Source of the DNA: Salsipaludibacter sp963735045
GTDB taxonomy: Bacteria > Actinomycetota > Nitriliruptoria > Nitriliruptorales > Nitriliruptoraceae
DNA length: 64,000 nt
Direction of reading: 5' to 3'
NCBI GenBank assembly: GCA_963735045.1
Contig: CAVTIZ010000002.1
Location: forward strand, 558,001 to 622,000
The notes under the pieces are model-generated. The model made no database searches. It was not told the origin of the DNA and was given only the letters and a program-made list of their open reading frames with translations. Shown here one piece after another: positions 40,524 to 49,400 of the stretch (its first letter is position 1; every line of letters begins with the position of its first letter). A program made the translations under genes and the position numbers.

Positions 40524-41537
40524 ATGCGCGCCGACCGCCTCGTTGCTGCCCTCCTCGTGCTCCAGGCACGTGGACGGGTCACCGCTGCGCAGTTGGCCGC
40601 CGAGTTGGAGGTCTCGACCCGCACGGCGCGCCGCGACCTCGAGGCCCTGGCCAGTGCCGGGATCCCGGTCTGGTCCCAGTCGGGTCGTGGCGGCGGCTGG
40701 TCGCTGGTGGGCGGGGCACGGACGGACCTCACCGGGCTGACCGAGGCCGAGGCCCGTGCCCTGTTCCTGCTGGTCGGCCCCTCGACGGCGCTGGAACCTC
40801 AGGCCCGGGCGGCGTTGCGCAAGCTGGTGCAGGCCCTGCCGGCACCGTTCCGCGAACGGGCCCACGCCGCGGCCGGTGCGGTGGCCGTCGACCCGGCCGC
40901 CTGGGGGGAGTCCGAGCGTGCGACGCCGCCCCACCTCGAGGTCCTGCGGGACGCGGTCGTGGACGGACGGCGCGTGCGCATCGACTATCGCGACCGGGCG
41001 GGGACCGAGACGCGACGAGACCTCAGCCCGCTGGGCGTGGTGGACAAGGACGGGACCTGGTACCTGCTCGCCGAGGCGGAGGCCGGGCGCCGCACGTTTC
41101 GGGTCGACCGCGTCCGCGAGGTCGCCGTGTTGGACGAGTCGACGACGAGACCGGAGGGGTTCGACCTGTCCACCGCCTGGGACGAGGTGGTGGTCGAGGT
41201 GGAGCAACGCCGTCGCGCCGTGCGTGCCACGGTCGTCGTGGCGGCTCGCGACCTGCGGCTGCTGCGGCGGCAACTGGGCACCGACCTCGAGGTCCTGGGG
41301 CCGCGCGACGACGGGCGCGTGGCCGTGCTGGTGGCGGCCCCGGCCGCCGAGCAGGTGGCGTGGCAGGTGGCTGGTTGGGGCGACCGGCTGGAGGTCGAGG
41401 GGCCGTCGGAGGTCCGGGTCGAGCTGGCGCGCATCGGGCGCGAGCTCGTCGCGGCCCACGCCTCGGCCGCCACCGGCGCGGACAGTGACACGTCCGCCGT
41501 CGCCGCCGTGGCCGCGTCCGCCCGGGAGCACCGGTGA
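40524..41537 (+). CDS. WYL-domain transcriptional regulator (DeoR-like helix-turn-helix)
   Basis: A 337-residue regulator. Residues 1-60 form an HTH_11 domain (RVTAAQLAAELEVSTRTARRDLEAL), followed by the linker YRDRAG and a WYL domain near residues 145-215 (SPLGVVDKDGTWYLLAEAE, containing the name-giving WYL). RRTFRVDRVREVAVLDE completes the WYL core, and a C-terminal extension domain follows. Such proteins sense single-stranded nucleic acid or small ligands. With the divergent VOC gene and the palindrome it forms a simple regulator-target unit. The 3' end is Ala-rich. Confidence 0.85.
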   Translation: MRADRLVAALLVLQARGRVTAAQLAAELEVSTRTARRDLEALASAGIPVWSQSGRGGGWSLVGGARTDLTGLTEAEARALFLLVGPSTALEPQARAALRKLVQALPAPFRERAHAAAGAVAVDPAAWGESERATPPHLEVLRDAVVDGRRVRIDYRDRAGTETRRDLSPLGVVDKDGTWYLLAEAEAGRRTFRVDRVREVAVLDESTTRPEGFDLSTAWDEVVVEVEQRRRAVRATVVVAARDLRLLRRQLGTDLEVLGPRDDGRVAVLVAAPAAEQVAWQVAGWGDRLEVEGPSEVRVELARIGRELVAAHASAATGADSDTSAVAAVAASAREHR

Positions 41538-41628
41538 ACGACCAGGAGGTGTTGGCGTGGGCGAGCGCCTGTTCCGGCGATTTGGGCACCCCCCACGTCC
41601 GGACGTCCGCTCGGGTCCGACCGTCCGG

Positions 41629-41657
41629 TTCGGCCGGCGCCCGGGTCGGACTAGGGT
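41629..41657 (+). promoter_or_regulatory. Predicted promoter of the molybdenum hydroxylase operon
   Basis: TTCGGC at 41629-41634, a 17-base spacer and TAGGGT at 41652-41657. The GTG of the first gene is at 41693 with GGAGG at 41683-41687. The spacing equals that of the arsI and permease promoters. Confidence 0.5.
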
Positions 41658-41692
41658 CGTCGGCCCGGCTTCCGCTCGGCCCGGAGGTGTTC

Positions 41693-42598
41693 GTGAAGCC
41701 TGCTCCCTTCCGGTACGTCGCCCCACGCACGGTCGCCGATGCCGTGGCGGCACTGGCCGAGGCGGGACCCGGTGGCAAGGTCCTCGCGGGTGGCCAGAGC
41801 CTGGTGCCGCTGCTGAACATGCGCCTGGTGGCGCCGTCGGTGCTGGTCGACGTCAACGGCGTCGACGGCCTCGGGGGAGTCGAGGTGGACGACCACGCGG
41901 TCGTGGTGGGCGCGACGGTGCGACAGCGCACGCTGGAACGCCACGGTGACGCCGTCGCCGCGGTGCCACTGCTGGCGCGGGCGCTGTCGCTGGTCGCCCA
42001 TCCGGTCATCCGCAATCGCGGCACCGTCGTCGGATCCCTGGTGCACGCCGACCCGGCGGCCGAACTCCCGGCGGTGCTGGCGCTGCTGGACGGGCACGTC
42101 ACGGTCGAGGGTCCCGACGGGCGCCGCGACGTCGCCGCGGCCGACGGCTACCTCGGCCCCATGACCTTCGACCTCGCCCCCGACGAGGTGGCGGTGTCGG
42201 CCACCTTCCCCGTGCCGGCCCCCACGACCGGGACGGCGTTCCACGAGCTGGCTCGCCGCCACGGCGACTACGCCATGGCCGGCGTCTGCGTGGCGGTCGA
42301 CCGGGACGCGTCCGCGGCCACCGTGACGGGGGCGCGCGCGGTCTTCGTCGGGGTGGGGGAGCGACCCGAGGCCGTGGACCTCGGCGTGCACCTGGCCGGC
42401 AGTGACGTCGACGACCTGGACACCGACGCGGCGGTCGCCGCCGCCCGCGAGGCGATCGAGCCGACCGACGACATCCATGCCACTGCCGACTACCGCCGCC
42501 ACCTGGCCGGGATCCTGCTGGCACGAGCCCTGGTCGAGGCCGCCGCCGCCCCGGCCGGTCCCGCCATGCCGGTCGCGGACGACGGGCGGGTCGCATGA
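41693..42598 (+). CDS. FAD-binding medium subunit of a xanthine dehydrogenase/CoxM-type hydroxylase
   Basis: A 301-residue flavoprotein subunit. The FAD pyrophosphate loop is KVLAGGQSLVPLLNMRL, and HPVIRNRGTVVGSLVHADPAAELPA is the second FAD motif (T-x-G-G/S-x2-x-x-A-x-P). The CO dehydrogenase FAD C-terminal domain follows from about residue 180 (HELARRHGDYAMAGVCVAV). It passes electrons from the iron-sulfur subunit to an acceptor. GTG at 41693 was chosen for its GGAGG. The stop overlaps the next ATG. Gene order M-S-L-G equals the cox type. Confidence 0.9.
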   Translation: MKPAPFRYVAPRTVADAVAALAEAGPGGKVLAGGQSLVPLLNMRLVAPSVLVDVNGVDGLGGVEVDDHAVVVGATVRQRTLERHGDAVAAVPLLARALSLVAHPVIRNRGTVVGSLVHADPAAELPAVLALLDGHVTVEGPDGRRDVAAADGYLGPMTFDLAPDEVAVSATFPVPAPTTGTAFHELARRHGDYAMAGVCVAVDRDASAATVTGARAVFVGVGERPEAVDLGVHLAGSDVDDLDTDAAVAAAREAIEPTDDIHATADYRRHLAGILLARALVEAAAAPAGPAMPVADDGRVA

Positions 42599-43362
42599 GC
42601 TCGAATCCCGCCACCCCAGATCGCACCCCAGATCCCACCCCCAACGCCATCCCCGACACCGGCCCGGACCCCACCCCCGGCCCGACCATGGACGGCGAGG
42701 CCGCCGAGACCCACCACACGGTCACCCTGCGGGTCAACGGGGCCAGCCGGACGGCGACCGTGGCGGCCCGGCGCCTGCTCAGCGACTTCCTGCGCCACGA
42801 CCTCGGCCTGACCGGGACCCACGTCGGGTGCGAGCACGGCGTCTGCGGCTGCTGCACGGTGCTGCTGGACGGCGACGCCGTCCGGGCCTGCCTGTTGCTG
42901 GCCGTCGGCGTCGACGGCCGCGCGGTCACCACCATCGAGGGCCTCGCCGCGCACGACGGCACGTTGCACCCGGTGCAGCAGGCGTTCCGCGACGAACACG
43001 GGTTGCAGTGTGGGTTCTGCACCCCGGGCTTCGTGCTCAGTGCCTGTGCGTTCCTGGCCGACACCCCGTCCCCGACCCGCGAGGAGGTCCGGGACGGCAT
43101 GGCGGGCAACCTGTGCCGCTGCACCGGATACCAGAACATCGCCGCGGCGGTCGCCACGGCCGCCGCGGCCGTGCAGGCCTCTGGTCGCGACCCGCGCGAG
43201 CGCGGCAGCGGTGCCGCCGAGGACGCCGGACCGGGTGCGGCCGCCCGTGTGGCGCTGGGCGCCACGCCCAACGAGTCGGGCACCACCGGTCGCGGCCCCC
43301 ACGGGCAGGCCGCCGCACCGCCGCCACGCGCCACCGCCGACGACGAGGGGGACCGGTCGTGA
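42595..43362 (+). CDS. [2Fe-2S] small subunit of the molybdenum hydroxylase
   Basis: A 255-residue subunit with two clusters. The plant-ferredoxin-type site is CEHGVCGCCTVLLDG with a fourth Cys at RACLLLAV, and the helical-domain site is CGFCTPG with LCRCTGYQNI. The core is normal in length (about 155 residues). It has a 40-residue Pro/Asp/Thr-rich N-terminal extension and a 60-residue disordered C-terminal tail, both unusual for CoxS. An internal ATG at 42688 would remove most of the N-extension, but the ATGA overlap at 42595 favours the longer form. Confidence 0.9.
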   Translation: MSSNPATPDRTPDPTPNAIPDTGPDPTPGPTMDGEAAETHHTVTLRVNGASRTATVAARRLLSDFLRHDLGLTGTHVGCEHGVCGCCTVLLDGDAVRACLLLAVGVDGRAVTTIEGLAAHDGTLHPVQQAFRDEHGLQCGFCTPGFVLSACAFLADTPSPTREEVRDGMAGNLCRCTGYQNIAAAVATAAAAVQASGRDPRERGSGAAEDAGPGAAARVALGATPNESGTTGRGPHGQAAAPPPRATADDEGDRS

Positions 43363-45749
43363 GCACGCAGCTGTTCGGCGAGTCCGTGGCGCGCAAGGAG
43401 GACCATCGCCTGCTGGTGGGGCGTGGCCGGTTCGTCGACGACCTCGCCCACGACGCATGGGAGGTCGCCGTCGTGCGCAGCCCGCATGCGCACGCACGCA
43501 TCGTCGACATCGACGTCACCGGCGCCCTGGACGTCCCGGGCCTGGTCGCCATCCACACCTTCGAGGACCTGCCCGAGCGGATGCGCCAGCCCCTCCCGTT
43601 GCTGATCCCGCACCCCGCGCTGACCGCCCCGCGGACCCAGTTCGCGCTGGCCAACGGCGAGGTCAACCACGTCGGCGAGGCCATCGCCATGGTGGTGGCC
43701 GAGACCCGCTACGCCGCCGAGGACGCCGTGGCGGCGATCCGGGTCGACTACGACCTGCTCGACCCGGTCGTCGGGGTGGAGGTGGCGGCGGCCGCCGACC
43801 GGGTCGTCCACGACGACATCGTCGACAACGTCGCCGCGCACCTGGTGCAGGAGATCGGCGATCCGCGCGCCGCGATCGACGCGGCCCCGCACCGACTGGC
43901 GTTCCGCCTGGACGTCGAGCGCTCCGCGTCGACGCCGCTGGAGACCCGCGGCGTGCTGGCGCGGTGGGACGCCGACGAGGGTCACCTCCGGCTGTACTCG
44001 TCGACCCAGGCCCCCACGTCGGTCCGGGCGGCCGTGGCCACCATCCTCGAACTGGACTTCCAGAAGGTGGAGTGCATCGCCCCCGACGTCGGCGGCGGGT
44101 TCGGGGTCAAGATCATGCACCCGTGGCCCGAGGAGGTGCTGGTGCCGTGGGCAGCCACGGTGCTGGGCCACGACGTCAAGTTCACCGAGGACCGTCGCGA
44201 GCACTTCATCTCGGCCAACCACGAACGTGCCCAGGTCCACCAGCTCGAGGTCGGGTTCGACGACGACGGCCGCATCCTGGGCATCGACTTCACCTTCCTG
44301 CACGACCACGGGGCCTACATCCCGTACGGCCTGATCGTGCCGATCATCACCTCGACGCAGTTCCTCGGGCCCTACGCGATCACCGACTACCGCGTGGAGT
44401 TCACCTCGCTGTACACCAACACGGTGCCGGTGACGCCCTACCGCGGTGCCGGCCGTCCCCAGGGCTGCTTCGCGATGGAACGGCTGATGGACAAGGTCGC
44501 TGCGACCCTGGGCGCGGATCGGGTCGCGGTCCGCCGCGCCAACCTGATCCAGCCCGACCAGTTCCCGTTCGCCTTCGGGCTGACCTTCCAGGACGGCCGG
44601 GACTACACCTACGACTCCGGGGACTTCCCCGGGTCACTGGACAAGCTGGTCGACCTGGTCGGGTGGGACGACTTCCCCGCCCGGCAGGCCGCTGCCCGCG
44701 AGCAGGGTCGCCTGCTCGGGATCGGGCTGGCGACCTACGTCGAGGGCACGGGTGTGGGTCCCTACGAGGGTGGCCACGTGCTGGTCGAGCCGACCGGCAG
44801 GGTCCAGGTCGCGACCGGGCTGTCCAGCCAGGGCCAGGGCCACGAGACCGTGTTCGCCCAGATCGTCGGCGACATCCTCGGGGTGCCGCTGGACGACATC
44901 GAGGTGGTGGTCGGTGACACCTCCCGGATGCAGTACGCGGTGGGCACGTTCGCGTCCCGGGCGGCGGTGATGTCGGGAAACGCCATCGCCAAGGCGGCCC
45001 ATCGGGTCCGCGAGCGTGCGCTGGAACTGGCCTCCGACGCCCTGGAGGTGGATCCGGCCGACCTCGAACTGGCCGACGGACAGGTCCGGGTCGCGGGCAG
45101 TCCCGACACGTCCCTGCCGCTGAAGATGCTGGCGACCCTGTCCAACCCGCTGCGGTACGCCTTCGACGACGACGCCGCGGCCGCCACGCAGTTCGCGGCC
45201 CCGGCCGACGGGTCCCGCCCTCCGGTGGCCGACGGGGTGGCCCCGGGGCTGGAGGGAACCGACTTCTACTCCCCGGTCCGGTCCACCTTCGCCAACGGGA
45301 TGCACGCCGTGGTCGTCGAGGTCGACCCCGACACCTCCGACGTGTCGATCCTGGACTACGCCGTCGTCCACGACTGCGGACGCCTGATCAACCCCGCCAT
45401 CGTCCGTGGCCAGGTGCACGGCGGCGTCGGGCAGGGGGTCGGCGGTGCGCTGTACGAGCGCATGGCCTACGACGAGCACGGGCAACTCCTCAACGCGTCG
45501 TTCATGGACTTCCTGATGCCCTACATGACCGAGGTGCCCGACGGCATCGCCATCGACCACCTCGAGACCCCGTCCCCCCTCAACCCCCTGGGCATCAAGG
45601 GGGCGGGCGAGGCCGGGGTGATCCCGTCGGCGGCCGTGTTCGCGGCCGCCATCGAGGACGCGGTCGGGGTCGCGGTCGACGCCATGCCGATCAGCCCGTC
45701 CGACCTGCACCACCTCCGCCTCGCCGCCGATCGACCGGAACCCGCATGA
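43359..45749 (+). CDS. Molybdopterin-binding large subunit of a xanthine dehydrogenase/CoxL-type hydroxylase
   Basis: A 796-residue subunit. It has the aldehyde oxidase/xanthine dehydrogenase a/b hammerhead (QLFGESVARKEDHRLLVGRGRFVDD) and then the Mo-cofactor domains: DVGGGFGVKIMHPWPEE, PYRGAGRPQGCFAMERLMD and GIKGAGEAGVIP with the catalytic Glu. The active-site loop reads P-Y-R-G-A-G-R, as in form II, not the A-Y-R-C-S-F-R of true CO dehydrogenase. The substrate is therefore probably an N-heterocycle or aldehyde, not CO. GTG start overlaps the previous stop. Uracil or another pyrimidine is attractive given the barbiturase-type enzyme 18 kb away, but unproven. Confidence 0.88.
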   Translation: MSTQLFGESVARKEDHRLLVGRGRFVDDLAHDAWEVAVVRSPHAHARIVDIDVTGALDVPGLVAIHTFEDLPERMRQPLPLLIPHPALTAPRTQFALANGEVNHVGEAIAMVVAETRYAAEDAVAAIRVDYDLLDPVVGVEVAAAADRVVHDDIVDNVAAHLVQEIGDPRAAIDAAPHRLAFRLDVERSASTPLETRGVLARWDADEGHLRLYSSTQAPTSVRAAVATILELDFQKVECIAPDVGGGFGVKIMHPWPEEVLVPWAATVLGHDVKFTEDRREHFISANHERAQVHQLEVGFDDDGRILGIDFTFLHDHGAYIPYGLIVPIITSTQFLGPYAITDYRVEFTSLYTNTVPVTPYRGAGRPQGCFAMERLMDKVAATLGADRVAVRRANLIQPDQFPFAFGLTFQDGRDYTYDSGDFPGSLDKLVDLVGWDDFPARQAAAREQGRLLGIGLATYVEGTGVGPYEGGHVLVEPTGRVQVATGLSSQGQGHETVFAQIVGDILGVPLDDIEVVVGDTSRMQYAVGTFASRAAVMSGNAIAKAAHRVRERALELASDALEVDPADLELADGQVRVAGSPDTSLPLKMLATLSNPLRYAFDDDAAAATQFAAPADGSRPPVADGVAPGLEGTDFYSPVRSTFANGMHAVVVEVDPDTSDVSILDYAVVHDCGRLINPAIVRGQVHGGVGQGVGGALYERMAYDEHGQLLNASFMDFLMPYMTEVPDGIAIDHLETPSPLNPLGIKGAGEAGVIPSAAVFAAAIEDAVGVAVDAMPISPSDLHHLRLAADRPEPA

Positions 45750-45811
45750 CCCGACCTGCCCCCGCACCCACCGTTGCCCGGCGCCCCCACGTCGGGGGGC
45801 GGGTCCGATGA
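45746..45811 (+). CDS. Possible 21-codon mini-ORF joining the large subunit and CoxG genes
   Basis: An ATG at 45746 overlaps the large-subunit stop (ATGA) and the frame ends at 45811, where its TGA overlaps the CoxG ATG at 45808 (ATGA again). It codes for a basic peptide rich in Pro, Arg and Ala. Both overlaps suggest a translational bridge that keeps ribosomes moving from one gene to the next. It is too short to test by composition, and chance is possible. Confidence 0.35.
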   Translation: MTRPAPAPTVARRPHVGGRVR

Positions 45812-46446
45812 GGATCGCCGGGACGAACACGATCGCGGCCCCGCGCCAACAGGTCTGGGATGCCCTGACCGACCCGGCCGTGCTGGCACGGACGCTGCCG
45901 GGCTGTGAGTCGCTGGAGGTGGTCGACGACGACACCTACCGCGCTCGGGTGACCGCCGGGGTCGCCTCGATCCGCGGCACCTACGACGGGACCGTGTCGC
46001 TGTCGGACCGCGACGAGCCGTCCTCGCTGCGACTGCACGCCGACGGCGCCGGGGCGCCCGGGACGATCGGGGCCGACGTCGACGTGACCCTGCGCGACGC
46101 CGACGACGGCACGGAGGTCGACTGGTCGGCCGACGCCGTGGTCGGGGGCATGGTCGGCGGGGTCGGCCAGCGTCTGCTGGCGGGTGTCTCGACGCGCATG
46201 GCCGGCGAGTTCTTCGCGGCGGTCGAGCAGGACCTGGTCGCCGGACCGCCCGACGACGAGCGGCCCGCGGCGACGGTCGATGCCGGGTCCGACCAGGGCA
46301 CGCCGACGGTGGGTCGGGTCCACCAGGGCCGGTCGGCGCCGGCCGCGGGCAGCGGGCCCGACGACACCGTGCGGTTGCTCGGGGCGTTCGTGCTCGGCGC
46401 CGCGGTGGCGCTCGCCGGGGTGCTGGTCGGCCGTCGCGCTCGGTGA
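45808..46446 (+). CDS. CoxG-like SRPBCC protein with C-terminal membrane anchor
   Basis: A 212-residue protein. Residues 1-145 form the SRPBCC fold of CoxG (IAGTNTIAAPRQQVWDALTDP, LARTLPGCESLEVVDDDTYRARV, GGMVGGVGQRLLAGVSTRMAGEFF). A flexible linker and a C-terminal hydrophobic helix (VRLLGAFVLGAAVALAGVLVGRRAR) follow, as in CoxG proteins that tether their hydroxylase to the membrane or carry quinone. It ends the M-S-L-G operon and is tail-to-tail with the giant surface-protein gene. Confidence 0.88.
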   Translation: MRIAGTNTIAAPRQQVWDALTDPAVLARTLPGCESLEVVDDDTYRARVTAGVASIRGTYDGTVSLSDRDEPSSLRLHADGAGAPGTIGADVDVTLRDADDGTEVDWSADAVVGGMVGGVGQRLLAGVSTRMAGEFFAAVEQDLVAGPPDDERPAATVDAGSDQGTPTVGRVHQGRSAPAAGSGPDDTVRLLGAFVLGAAVALAGVLVGRRAR

Positions 46447-46488
46447 CCGCCACCCCCGGTCGTGCCCCGGTCCGGACGTGACCGCTGC

Positions 46489-49400
46489 TCAGCGCCGCCT
46501 GTGGGGGTCGCGGCGCCGGGCGGCGGTCGCCAGGGCGAGGCCACCGCCGACCAACAGGACGGCCCAGGCCAGCAGGTGCCAGATCGACGATCCGGTGCGG
46601 GGCAGTTCCGGCAACGGCTGGTCCGGCAACGGCTGGCCCGTCACTGGTTGGTCCGGCGACGGCAGGCCCGGCACCGGCCGGTCCGGCGCCGGCGGCTCCG
46701 GCACCGGACGATCCGGCCCGACGGGTGGTCCCACGTCGGGGTCGGGCGGCGCGCTCGTGGTGGCCGAATCCGTGACCTCGTCGACGTCCGGCCCGCCACC
46801 GCCGGCCACCACGACGTTGGTGATCTCGGTCCCGGCCGGCGCCTCGACCCGGGTGACCAGCTCCACCGGCGGTGCCGTGGCCCCGGCCGCGACCACGTCG
46901 GCGTAGGAGCAGGTGAAGGTGGCGGCACTGCCCGTGCACGCCCACCCCTGGCCGCCCCCGGAGACGTACACCAGCCCGTCCGGAAGGTCGTCGGCCAGCA
47001 CGATCGGGGCGACCGTGTCGTTGGGGCCGGTACTGGTCACCTCCAGGGTCCAGGTGGCCAGGTCGCCCTGCTGGTCGGCCAGCGCCTTGTCCACGGCCAG
47101 CCCGACCGAGGGCGCCACCGCGACCTCGTCGCTGGCGACGTTGTCGGCCAGGTCGACCTCGCCGGATTCCGTGGCCACGTCGACGACGTTGGTGACGGTG
47201 GGCGATGCCCCCGGCCCGACCGTGGTCTCGACCTCCAGCGTGCGGGTCTCGCCGACGGCCAGTCCGTCGGCCACGGTGCAGGTGACCCGTTGGCCGGTGA
47301 TCGCGCAGTCCAGGCCGTCCCCGCGTGCCGCAACCGGTCCCAGGGCGTCGGGCAGCACGTCGGTGATCGTGACGGGGCCCGGGTCCGGGGTCGGTCCGGC
47401 ATTGGCCACGACCATCGTCCAGGTCATCGTGTCGCCCACGGCAACCGGGTCGTCGTGGTCCTTGGTGATGGACAGGTCGACCAGTGGTGGCACGGTTGCG
47501 GAGTCGGTGGTGGTGTTGTTGGCGGGGTCGCGGTCGTCGGTGGGGGACGACACCGCGGCGGGGTTGACGACCTGCGGGTAGGCCGCCGGACCGACGTCGG
47601 TCGTGACGTCGATCGCGATGGTGCCGCCGACCGCCAGCCCGTCGTCCGTCACGCAGGTGACGAGTTGGCCGGCGATGGTGCAGTCGGCGTCGTCGGAGGC
47701 GACCGCGGTCGGGGTCAGGCCGGCGGGGACCTCGTCGACCACCGTGACGACACCCGGGTCGTCGATCGGTCCGTCGTTGGCCGCCGTCAGGGTCCAGGTC
47801 GTGGGTGCACCCACCTCGACGGGTTCGGTGTGGGTCTTGGTGATGGTGAGGTCGACCAGTTCCGGGACCACGACGGTGTCGGTGGCGGTGTTGTTGGTGA
47901 GGTCGGGATCCGGGGTGGTCGCCGCGACCGTGGCCACGTTGTCGACGGTGGCGTAGGCCTCGGGCGTGACCAGCGCGGTGACCGTGACGGGCGGGGCGGT
48001 CGTGGTCGGTCGCAGGACCGGGCGGGTGCAGGTGACGTCCTGCCCGACGACGTCGCAGGCCCAGCCGTCGCCGGTGGCCACCTGCGGGACGAGCCCGGCG
48101 GGCATGGTGTCGACCACGACCAGGTCGCGGGCACCGGAGGGCCCGACGTTGTCGACCACGAGGGTGACGTCCAGGTCCTCGCCGATCCGGACGGTGTCGG
48201 GGTCGTGGGACTTGTCGATGGTGAGGTCGGCCGAGGCGAGGATCGTGACCGGCGAGCTGTCTGCGTCCGGCAGGGAGTCCGGGTCGTCGGTCGGCAACTG
48301 GGTCGTCGTCGTGTCCACCACGGCGGTGTTGGTGATGGTCGTGCCGTCGGGCACGGCCGGGGACACGTCGACGTCGACGGTGATCGGCGGGGCCGTCCCG
48401 GGGTCCAGGGATGCCCGGGTGCACACCACGGTGCGTCGCGTCGAGCCGATGCAGTCCCAGCCGTCCCCGGTGGCGTCGATCGCGCCCAGTCCCGCGGGCA
48501 GCCGGTCGGTGACGGTCACCTGGTCGGCCGTGGACGGGCCGTCGTTGACCACCGTGAGGGTGAACGCGGTGGCCAGGCCCGAGTAGACCGGGTCGTCACC
48601 GGTGGTCTCCTTGGTGATCCCCACCTCGGCGAGGTCGGTCACGACCACCGACCCGGTGTCGGCGTTGTTGGACAGGTCCGGGTCGTTGGTGGTCCCGGTG
48701 ACCGAGGTCGGGTTGACGACCAGCGCGGGACCCGTGTCGGGCGCGAGGTCGGTGACCAGCGTGATGTCGGGGGCCGCGGCGCCCGACGGGATGACCTGGT
48801 CGTAGGTGCAGGACACCACGCCGGCGTCCTCGGCGCAGTTCCAGCCGGACCCGTCGGCGGACACGAAGGTGGTCTCGTCGGGGAGTGCGTCGGTCACCAC
48901 GACGTCGGGCTGGGCGTCGGACGGCCCGTCGTTGGCCACCGCCAGGGTCCAGGTGACCGACTCGCCGGCGGTCGCGGTCCCGCCGTCGGGGGTCTTGTCG
49001 ACCACGAGGTCGGCGAAGGTGTCGAACGCCGAATCGTCGCTGTCGGTGTTGTTGGACACCACGGGGTCCGGGGTCGGTGAGGTGACCGTCGCCGTGTTGA
49101 CGACCTCGCCACTGACGCTGGGGTCCACGGCGACCTCGACGTCCACGGTCGCGACGTCGCCCACCGCCAGGGCGCCCTCGAGGTCGCAGGTGAACGACAC
49201 CTCGTCGGGGCTGGTGCAGGTCCAGGTGCCGACGACCGAGGTGGCCGACAGCCAGGTCAGCCCGGGGGGCAGGGTGTCGGTGATCTGCACGACCTCAGCG
49301 GCGTCGGACGGACCGTCGTTGTCGACGCGCAGCCGGTACGTCGCCACGTCGCCGGCCACGATCTCGGTCGTGGAGCGCTTGTCGATGCGAAGGTCGGCCT

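Noticed and set aside
41350..41372. A fifth copy of the CGTGGCAGGT core
   Set aside because: CGTGGCAGGT occurs at 41359-41368, but inside the WYL regulator coding sequence. There is no CATG at the 13-base distance and no gene start downstream at a fitting distance.
43359..45749. Aerobic CO dehydrogenase large subunit (CoxL form I)
   Set aside because: The active-site loop is P-Y-R-G-A-G-R, without the Cys of A-Y-R-C-S-F-R, so true CO oxidation is not supported although the gene order is cox-like.
46462..49080. Long forward frame opposite the giant surface protein
   Set aside because: Composition is Gly/Arg/Val/Asp shadow of the DUF11 repeats on the other strand, with no start signal or known domain.
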